Assembly: GCA_020832565.1 (NCBI GenBank)
Contig: JAFIEI010000003.1
Coordinates: 62,001 to 126,000, forward strand
DNA: 64,000 nt
Direction of reading: 5' to 3'
Source of the DNA: Salinarimonas sp.
Lineage (GTDB): Bacteria > Pseudomonadota > Alphaproteobacteria > Rhizobiales > Beijerinckiaceae
Part shown: in pieces, positions 8,035 through 15,500 of the stretch
Position numbering within the stretch: the stretch's first letter is position 1
Layout of the letters: each line of letters starts with the position of its first letter
The notes under the pieces: generated by a model
Told to the model about the DNA's origin: nothing
Databases searched by the model: none
Seen by the model: only the letters and a program-made list of their open reading frames with translations
Made by a program: the position numbers and the translations under genes

Positions 8035-8766
8035 CTACCAGACCAGTTCGCCGGCGAGATATGCGCGCGCTTCCGGTGCGTCTGGCCCATCGAAGAATTG
8101 CTCCGCAGGAGCATGCTCGATGAGCCTGCCTCGATGCAGGAAGGCGACGTCCTGCGCGATACGCCGCGCCTGGCCGATATCATGCGTGCTCATCACGATC
8201 GTGATCCCTTCTGCGGCAAATGCCGCAATCATCTCTTCGATGATGCGGGTGGCGGACGGGTCGAGCGAAGATGTCGGCTCGTCGAGGAAGAGAATCTGCG
8301 GGCGCATCGCCCAGGCACGCGCCAGTGCCAGGCGCTGCTGCTCGCCGCCCGAGAGCAGCCGTGCCGAGCGCTCCGATAGGGATGTTAGCCCAAAACGCTC
8401 CAGCGTCTGCTCGACCATCGCCCGGCAGGTGGCCCGATCCATGCCGCGCAGGCGCAGTGGATAGGCGAGGTTGGCCGCAACCGTACGCCGCAGCAGGACG
8501 GGTCGCTGAAACACCATCGCCTGCGCCAGCGGACGCGTCTCCCCGCTCGACCATAGGCGTCGGCCCGAGCCGGGCTCGATCAGACCATGGCACAGCCGCA
8601 GCAACAGGCTCTTGCCCGCGCCGTTAGCACCCATGACGATCAACCGGCGCCCGGCGGGTATGGAGAGCGAAATATCCTGCAAGAGTTTCTCGCCGGCCAC
8701 GGCGAAGCCCGCTCGATCGAGACGCAGCGGCAGGATCGGCGGATGCAAATCGCGTTCGATCTTCAT
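8035..8766 (-). CDS. tupC: Tungstate ABC transporter, ATP-binding protein TupC
   Basis: The 243-residue ATPase has Walker A GANGAGKSLLLRL (about residue 44), Q-loop MVFQRPVLLRRTV, signature LLSGGEQQRLALARAW, Walker B ILFLDEPTSSLD and H-loop STHD. The phrase VFQRPVLL is typical of the Tup/Wtp oxyanion importer branch. It energises tungstate uptake by TupB on the cytoplasmic face. The start at 8766 is set by the ATGA overlap with the tupB stop; an open frame continues further but covers tupB itself. tupA follows after one base. Confidence 0.93.
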   Translation of the reverse strand: MKIERDLHPPILPLRLDRAGFAVAGEKLLQDISLSIPAGRRLIVMGANGAGKSLLLRLCHGLIEPGSGRRLWSSGETRPLAQAMVFQRPVLLRRTVAANLAYPLRLRGMDRATCRAMVEQTLERFGLTSLSERSARLLSGGEQQRLALARAWAMRPQILFLDEPTSSLDPSATRIIEEMIAAFAAEGITIVMSTHDIGQARRIAQDVAFLHRGRLIEHAPAEQFFDGPDAPEARAYLAGELVW

Positions 8767-9458
8767 CCGAGTCGCTCCCGTGCCCATTGCCCTGCAAACC
8801 AGACCATCGCGTTCAGGCCCAGCGTCAGGGTGAGCAGGACGATGCCGAGGGCCACGGCAAGGCCGAGCTCGCCGCGCGAGGTTTCCAGTGTGATCGCCGT
8901 TGTCATGGTGCGGGTGTGGCCGGCAATGTTGCCGCCCACGATCAGCACGGCCCCGACTTCTGCGCTGGCGCGCCCGAATCCGGCAAGTACACCCGTCAGG
9001 AGGCTGACGCGACCATCCCAGAGCAGCGTCGGCACCGCCCGCAGGCGGCTCGCCCCGAGGGAGCGCAACTGCTCGCGATATTCTCCCCACAGGTCCTCGA
9101 CGACGGAGCGCGTCAGCGAAATCACGATCGGCAGGATCAGGATGGACTGGGCGATGATCATCGCGGTGGGGGTGAACAGAAGCGCGAGCGATCCCATAGG
9201 CCCTGAGCGCGACAGCAGCAGATAGACGACGAGCCCGGCCACGACCGGCGGCAGCCCCATCAGCGCATTGAAGACGATGATCGTGATGGAACGACCGGGA
9301 AACCGCGCCAGCGCCAGGCCGGCGCCCAGTGGCAATCCGATCAGGCAGGCGATCAGCACGGCCGAGAGCGTGACGCGCAGCGACAGCCCGATGATCTCCA
9401 TAAAGGCGGGATCACCAGAAACGATCATGGAGAAAGCTGTGCTGAACGGGTCGCTCAA
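8763..9458 (-). CDS. tupB: Tungstate ABC transporter, permease TupB
   Basis: This 231-residue inner-membrane permease has about five hydrophobic segments and the EAA-like loop EYREQLRSLGASRLRAVPTLLWD that contacts the ATPase. SLRVTLSAVLIACLIGLPLG and LMGLPPVVAGLVVYLLLSRSGP match the TupB branch. I place the start at a TTG (9456-9458), which is preceded by AGGA at seven bases and gives the family's short N-terminus; in-frame ATG codons at 9539 and near 9345 are either inside the promoter or too late. First gene of the tup operon, divergent from the HTH regulator. Confidence 0.88.
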   Translation of the reverse strand: MSDPFSTAFSMIVSGDPAFMEIIGLSLRVTLSAVLIACLIGLPLGAGLALARFPGRSITIIVFNALMGLPPVVAGLVVYLLLSRSGPMGSLALLFTPTAMIIAQSILILPIVISLTRSVVEDLWGEYREQLRSLGASRLRAVPTLLWDGRVSLLTGVLAGFGRASAEVGAVLIVGGNIAGHTRTMTTAITLETSRGELGLAVALGIVLLTLTLGLNAMVWFAGQWARERLG

Positions 9459-9478
9459 TCGGAATTCCTGCTTTTGAC

Positions 9479-9506
9479 TTGAAATCAGAGCAAAAAACAG
9501 TCTAAT
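9479..9506 (+). promoter_or_regulatory. Candidate sigma-70 promoter for the tungstate-responsive regulator
   Basis: TTGAAA (9479-9484), a 16-base spacer and TCTAAT (9501-9506) fit a housekeeping promoter reading rightward into the gene at 9538. The region between the divergent tupB TTG start and the regulator is only about 80 bases, so operator sites for both directions must lie here. No clear ModE-like palindrome is visible. Confidence 0.45.
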
Positions 9507-9537
9507 CGGCAACACTGGAATGCTTGCAGGATTTCGC

Positions 9538-10479
9538 ATGAAAGTGCAGCCGGAAATGCCGGATGATCGTCCCGGGCGGTGGCCCGAATCGCCTGCCGGG
9601 CCGTATTCATCGCTGATGACGACCGCGGAGGTGGCCGATTACCTGCGCGTCAAGGAGCGCACCATTTATGAAATGGTCTCGCGGCAAACGATTCCGTTCA
9701 CGCGTGCCACCGGCAAGCTGCTTTTCCCCAAGCGGCTCGTCGATGCCTGGCTCGACGCCCAGACCGAGCTGCCGCAATCGGGGATCGCGCCGCCACCGGC
9801 GATTTATGCCGGTTCGAACGATCCGCTGCTGGAATGGGCGTTGCGGCAATCAGGCTCGGGGCTGGCCGTGCTCGCCTCCGGCTCGACGCACGGCCTGGAG
9901 GAACTCGCTGCCAGACGCGCGGTTCTCGCCGGCTGCCATCTGATCGACCCCGAGAGCGGAGCATGGAACATCCCGGCCGTGCGGAGCCATCTCACGGGTG
10001 CGTCGCATGTGGTAATCCACTGGGCCAGGCGGGTACAGGGGCTGATCACGGCGCCCGGAAACCCGCTGGACATTTCGGGCCTGGCGGATGCCGCCAGACG
10101 TGGCCTGCGTTTCGCGATGCGCGGGGAGGGTGCAGGGTCGCAGCTCCTGCTCGACGTTCTCCTCGCACGTGAAGGCGTTGCGTCGGATAGCCTGATGATC
10201 GCCCAGACACCGGTCGAGACGCATGCCGACCTTGCTGCGATGATCGCGACCGGCGAGGCCGATTGCGGGTTAGGGCTGCAAGCCGCCGCCGGGCACCTAG
10301 GCTTTCTGCCGCTGATCTCCGACGAGAGCTTCGATCTGGTCATGGCACGGCGCGACTATTTCGAGCCGGCAGTCCAGATGCTGTTGGCTTTCGCAGCGAC
10401 GCCGGAATTCGCGCGTCGTGCGGCCTATCTCGGCGGCTACGACGTTTCCGGGCTCGGCGCCGTCCGCTGGAACGGCTGA
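9538..10479 (+). CDS. Transcriptional regulator: excisionase-type HTH plus periplasmic-binding-like oxyanion sensor domain
   Basis: The 313-residue protein begins, after a Pro-rich tail, with a winged-helix/HTH_17 domain at about residues 20-75 (MTTAEVADYLRVKERTIYEM then TGKLLFPKRLVDAWL). The rest, from about residue 90, is a PBP-like domain related to molybdate/tungstate-binding proteins (COG1910-like), with DPLLEWALRQ, SHVVIHWARRVQGL and ATGEADCGLGLQAAA. It lacks a signal peptide, so it is a cytoplasmic sensor. It is divergent from tupB and probably controls tungstate uptake according to intracellular oxyanion; this last step is inference from position. The start at 9538 has AGGA six bases upstream; an ATG at 9520 would fall too near the predicted promoter. 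Confidence 0.88.
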   Translation: MKVQPEMPDDRPGRWPESPAGPYSSLMTTAEVADYLRVKERTIYEMVSRQTIPFTRATGKLLFPKRLVDAWLDAQTELPQSGIAPPPAIYAGSNDPLLEWALRQSGSGLAVLASGSTHGLEELAARRAVLAGCHLIDPESGAWNIPAVRSHLTGASHVVIHWARRVQGLITAPGNPLDISGLADAARRGLRFAMRGEGAGSQLLLDVLLAREGVASDSLMIAQTPVETHADLAAMIATGEADCGLGLQAAAGHLGFLPLISDESFDLVMARRDYFEPAVQMLLAFAATPEFARRAAYLGGYDVSGLGAVRWNG

Positions 10480-10498
10480 GGAGCGTGAACCGCTTCGC

Positions 10499-11392
10499 TC
10501 AACCGATCTCGACCAGCGTCGCCTGCATCGCTTCCACATCCGCCAGCGTCGGCAGGCTGGTCTCGTTGCCCAGATGCTGGATCGCATAGGCCGATGCGGC
10601 ACGGGCGAAGCGGAAATGGTCGGCCCAGGTCGCTTCGGGATGGGCGAGGGCGGAATAGATATAGGCGCCGTGGAAGATGTCGCCGGCGCCGTTCGTATCC
10701 TTGATCCGCTCAGCGGCAACGGAGAGGGCGGGGAGGTGCTGCTGGTTGCCGGTCTCGTCGTACCAGAGCATGCCGCGCTCGCCCATGGTGACGCCGCCGA
10801 TGCGCGCGCCGCGCGTCTTGAGATAGGCCAGCATCTGCACCGGCGTGAGATCCATCTGCTCGCACAGCCGCTCGGCGACGACGGCAACGTCGATATAAGC
10901 CAGAAGCTCGTGCGTGTTCTCGCGCAGGCCGCCACCATCGAGCGATGTGAGGATCCCGGCCTGGCGGCAGGTATGGGCGTAGTGCAGGGCCGCATCCGGC
11001 TGGTGCCCGTCGACATGCAGCGCCCGGCATTTCTCCAGATTGAGCGGCGGGAAGGGGTGGAGATATTCGTCGTCGCGGCAGCGCACGATGGCGCGCTTGT
11101 CGCCGCGGGGCATGATGAAGGAGAGCGAGGATTCGCGCACTTTCCGGTGATGCACGCTGATGTGGTATTTCGAGGCCATGTCGATGAACATGCGGCCCAG
11201 CCAGTCATCCGCGACGGATGCGAGCAGGTCCGGGGCGATGCCGAGCTTGGCGCAGGCGAAAGCCGCCGTCACCGCGTTGCCGCCGAACGAGACCGCATAT
11301 TCGCGCGCGACTTTCTTCTCGTCGCCGCTGGGCAGATCGTCGGCGACGAAGGTGACGTCGATATAGGCCTGGCCGATGAACAGCGCTTCCAC
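10499..11392 (-). CDS. PfkB-family carbohydrate kinase
   Basis: The 297-residue protein has the ribokinase-family N-terminal glycine motif YAVSFGGNAVTAAFACAKLG (about residues 33-52) and the C-terminal motif DTNGAGDIFHGAY (about 232-244), which holds the anion hole and catalytic Asp. A substrate cannot be assigned by eye; sugar, nucleoside or deoxygluconate kinases all share these motifs. The start is GTG with GAGGGAG nine bases upstream. The gene is convergent with the oxyanion-sensor regulator (19-base gap) and 124 bases downstream of the DUF2189 gene on the same strand. Confidence 0.88.
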   Translation of the reverse strand: MEALFIGQAYIDVTFVADDLPSGDEKKVAREYAVSFGGNAVTAAFACAKLGIAPDLLASVADDWLGRMFIDMASKYHISVHHRKVRESSLSFIMPRGDKRAIVRCRDDEYLHPFPPLNLEKCRALHVDGHQPDAALHYAHTCRQAGILTSLDGGGLRENTHELLAYIDVAVVAERLCEQMDLTPVQMLAYLKTRGARIGGVTMGERGMLWYDETGNQQHLPALSVAAERIKDTNGAGDIFHGAYIYSALAHPEATWADHFRFARAASAYAIQHLGNETSLPTLADVEAMQATLVEIG

Positions 11393-11516
11393 GGTCGCAA
11401 ACTCCCTCGCATCGTTGGCGGGCCGAATCCGGATGGCGGCGGCCCGTCCTCATAAACGAACGAGTTTATGCGCTGATTGCAACCCCGCTGCGGCGCAAAA
11501 GTGGCCCGGGCCGCGA

Positions 11517-12365
11517 TCACGCCTCGGCGTTTTCCTCCGCCGGCGCCACGACTTTCTGATACAGGCGCCAGCTAGCATGGCCCAGCGCCGGCAGGATGAT
11601 CAGCAGGCCGAGGAAGAAGGGGATGGAAGCGAGGATCAGCCCCATCACGATGAAAAGGCCCCAGCCGATCATGGGCTTGGGATTCATCACGACGCTCTTC
11701 ACGCTCGCGATCATCGCCGTGATGAAATCGACGTCGCGATCGAGCAGGAGCGGGAAGGAAATCACCGTCAGCGAGAACAGCCCGAGCGCCAGCAGCGCCC
11801 CGACGGCATTGCCGACGAGCAGGAACATAAGGCCTTCCGGCGTGGTGAAGACCACGTTCAGGAAGGCGCCGAGCGTGGCGAAGGACTGGAATCCGAGAAA
11901 GAGCGCGAGCAGCAGTCGCACCTGGTAGAGCCAGATGATCAGGATGAACAGGGTGACGAATGCCATCCAGCCGAGCTCGCGCTTGCTCTGCGAGAAAATC
12001 ACCCCCAGCACCGCCCCCCATGAGAGCGGCTCCCCGCGATCACGCCGCCGGCTCACCTCGTAGAGGCCGACCGCGACGAAGGGGCCGATCAGCGCGAAGC
12101 CCGCAGCGAGCGGGTAGGCGAGATAGACGGCATCGAGGGCGATGACGAGGGCCAGCAAGAGAATACCGCCGGCGGCATAGACGGCGCCGAAGAACAGCCC
12201 GTAGGCCGGCGCGGCACGGAAATCGTTCAGCCCCTCGTAGAAGGCGGCCTGCACGTCTTCCATGCTGATTTCGCGGATGACGGGCTGCGGTACGCGGGCG
12301 CGTTCAACCACCATTTCCGCCGCGCGTCCCTGACCCGGATTCTGCCCGGAACCATCCTGAGCCAT
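11517..12365 (-). CDS. DUF2189 family integral membrane protein
   Basis: This 282-residue protein has a polar N-terminal tail of about 45 residues, with PVIREISMEDVQAAFYEGLNDF, a block I associate with DUF2189 proteins, followed by about six hydrophobic segments. LYEVSRRRDRGEPLSWGAVL lies between the second and third. These proteins are common in Alphaproteobacteria, and their biochemical role is not known to me. The start at 12365 is chosen for the GGGGAG site upstream; an earlier in-frame codon at 12389 would add eight residues. The final 15 residues are charged and may be cytoplasmic. Confidence 0.85.
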   Translation of the reverse strand: MAQDGSGQNPGQGRAAEMVVERARVPQPVIREISMEDVQAAFYEGLNDFRAAPAYGLFFGAVYAAGGILLLALVIALDAVYLAYPLAAGFALIGPFVAVGLYEVSRRRDRGEPLSWGAVLGVIFSQSKRELGWMAFVTLFILIIWLYQVRLLLALFLGFQSFATLGAFLNVVFTTPEGLMFLLVGNAVGALLALGLFSLTVISFPLLLDRDVDFITAMIASVKSVVMNPKPMIGWGLFIVMGLILASIPFFLGLLIILPALGHASWRLYQKVVAPAEENAEA

Positions 12366-12549
12366 TTGCGAAATCTCCCCTGCAATCACCTGGTTATCCG
12401 CACGCGTTCACCGACATGCAGTGCCGATGACGGGTGCATTGTGCGCTTCGGGCGGGTGACTCGCGCCTTGCCGGCATTGTTACGGCAAAGCGGCACCCAA
12501 ACCATACGGCGCCCTACTTACGCAGAGCGCCGCATCGCTTTCTCCTCGC

Positions 12550-12582
12550 GCACCGACCGTCGGGGGAGAGGCCGGTCGGTGC
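12550..12582 (-). terminator. Candidate terminator hairpin after the GPR-like gene
   Basis: GCACCGACCG (12550-12559) pairs perfectly with CGGTCGGTGC (12573-12582) across a 13-base loop, 13 bases beyond the stop of the giant gene. No U-run follows on the minus strand, so it may act as a 3' stabilising stem or a weak terminator. Confidence 0.4.
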
Positions 12583-12595
12583 GGTTGGCCGGGCT

Positions 12596-15500
12596 TCAGC
12601 CCAGCCGGCCGCTGGCATGCGCCAGCATGGTGTAGACCTTGCCCGTCTCCGAGACGAGATAGGTGCGGGTCAGCAGCTGGTCGCGGTCGTCGCGGGCGAC
12701 TTCACGCAACAGACGCTCGAACTCCTCGACATACCGATCCACCGTCTGGCGGAACTCGGGGTCGCGCCCGTATTTGCGGCGGATCTCCTCGAATGTCTGC
12801 TGGCCCTGCGCCGTGTAAATACGCTGATCGAACACATTGCTGTCGCCGCGATTGAAGCGGTCCCAGGCAGCGACGACGGCGCCGTGATCGACCATCCGCG
12901 CGATATCGACCGAGATCGCATTCAGCGAATCCAGCGCCGTGGCCCCGGAATTGCGCGTCGATGACGGTTCCGGTTGATCCGCGGCACGCGGCGCGGGCGC
13001 CGGTTGCGCGACATCGGAGGAAGGCGCGTCATCGTCATCACGGGATGCGCGCAGCAGCAGGTCGGAAAGCCAGCCACTGTTCTCACCGCCCTCGCGGCCG
13101 CCAGGATTACGCGATGGCGCGTTCCGGGAGCCGTTGTTGCCGTTCGAATCGCGTGCGGGCTGGGTATCGGTCCCGCGCAGCTGCGGAGCAGGGGCGGGAG
13201 CCGGAGCGGGAGCAGGTGCCGGCGCGGGGGGCGGCTGTGAAGCCGCGGGGCGTGAGACGGCCTCCGCAACGGCGGCCATCGCGCTTTGTGACGCTGCGCT
13301 CGACGAAGCAGCATGCGACGGGGCGGCATAGGGCGAAGCCGCGCCCGAACCACCGGCAACCGCACCGGTGGTGCCCGTCATGCGCGCAGCCTGACCCTGC
13401 TGAGCGGCCTGCGCGGTTTGCGACGCGAGGCGGGCGGCATCCGCCTGGGCCACGTCCACGGCCTTGCCTGAACGGCTCACCAGCGAGGAGAGCTCGTTGA
13501 GCGCCTTGATCTGGTCGGCCACCACGCGCCGCATGCTGGTCGTGGTCTCCTCCGTATCCTTGGGCAGTTCCGCGAGGCTGCGCTTGAGCTCGTTGCGCGT
13601 CGTTTCCAGCTCGCGCTGGATCTGCGCCGTCATCGTGCGCAATTCGTCGGTCGCCTCACGGAAGCGCTCGGATGCGCCTTCGAGGGCGCCATGCATGTCA
13701 CGCGCGACATCCTCGTAGGCCGAGCGGATCGCCGAGCTCGTGCGGGCGCGCTCACCATCGGTCGCCTGGCGGATCTCGGCGAATTGCTTGGCCATCGCCT
13801 CGCTGCTCGCCTGTGCGCTGTCGGCGAGAACGCCGCCGATCTGCTTGGCCTTGCCCTCGGCTTCCGAAAGCGAGCCCTCGACGAGCTGGGTGAACTGCTT
13901 GCTGACCGTATCCATCTCGCCGGCGCGTTCTTCGACCCGCGCGAGCAGTTTCTCGAGCGCTTCGCTGCGACCGTGCAGGCCGGCACCCATGCGCTGCTCG
14001 AGCTGTTCGAGCATGCCTGTCGCCTCACTGAGTGCACTCACCTGACGACGTGTGCTCTCGGCGGCGGATTCGCCACGTTCGTCCAGCGTCTTGGCGAGTT
14101 CTCCGGCCTCGTACAATGCGCCGGCAGAGATCGACCGCAGAGCCTGTGCCTGTTCCGCGATCCGGCCGGTTGCCGCATTCGTCTGTTCGGCCACCTCGCC
14201 GAGCAGCCCCGAAATCTCGGTGACGCGGGCGGTGAGGTTGGTCTCGACCTCGCCGAGATTACTCCCCGCACGGCGGGCCACCTCGTCGAGCACGCGGTTG
14301 GCATCGTGCAGGCGCACGAGGACGCTGCCGAGTTCGCCACGGATACGTTCATTGGTCGCCACCAGCGCGTCGATCGCATGCTGGGCACCCTCGTCGATGG
14401 CGCCCTTGAGCGCCTCGCTCGAACGCCCGTAGACGTCCTGCAGCTCGGCGCTGCGCTCGCGCAGGGTGTCGAGCAGACGCCCGCCCTGCATTTCGAGGGA
14501 GCGCACGACATTGTCGCCCGCATCGGCGATTTCGCGGGCGAGCCCCTGGCTGCGCTCCCCGAGCGCCTGGACGAGGCCTTCGCCGCGCACGTCGATCAGG
14601 CTTTCGAGCTGACTGACCTTCGCGCCGAGATTGCCCACCAGCGCATCACCGCGCGTATCAATCCGCTCGCCGAGCTCGGATCCGCTGCGCTCGATCAGGT
14701 TGCCCAGATTGCCCACGGTCGTCTCGATGTCGGCAATGAGCGCCTGGCCGCGCTGGTCGAGATTGTTGCTGAGCGCATTGCCGCCCTTTTCGAGCAGGTA
14801 GGCGAGCTGGCCCAGGCTGGTATTGAGCTTGGCGATGACTTCCTCGCCGCGCGCATCCAGCGTCGCGGTCAGGCGCTGACCGCCGCCGTCGAGCAGGGCG
14901 TCGATGCGCGCGATGCGGCCCTCGAGCTCCTGCACGAAGCTGTCTCCGCGCTGGTCGAGCAGCTTGCCGAGATTCTCGCCGCCATTCTCCAGCAGGCTGG
15001 CGATGCGCGAAATTCGACCTTCCAGGATCGCGACCATGGCCTCGCCACGGGCGTTCAGATTGGCGCCGATGCGCTCGCCGCCCTTGTCGAAGATCGCCTG
15101 CAACTCGTCTACGCGCGTTCCGAGCGTGCCGACCAGGGTCTCGCTGCGCTCTTCGATGATACGCGCGAGGCTGTCGGACTGCTCGTTGAAGCTCTGGGTG
15201 GCCGCAGCGATGCGCTCGCCGAGGGAGACCACCATGTTGCGTCCGCGCTGGTCGATGACCTGGCCGAGCATTTCGGAGGAGCGATCGATCAGGCCCGAAA
15301 GCTCTTCGATCCGGTTGCCCATATTGGCCGAGATCTCGCGACCGCGCGTCTCCAGCTGCTGGCCGGCATCGCGATTATGCGATTCCAGCGTTTCGGAAAG
15401 CGCGCGGGTCTTCTCGTCCAGCAGGTTGGCCAGCGATTCGGTGCTGCCGCCGATCGATTGCGCGATCTCGTTGCCGCGCGTCTCGAACAGGGTAACGATG

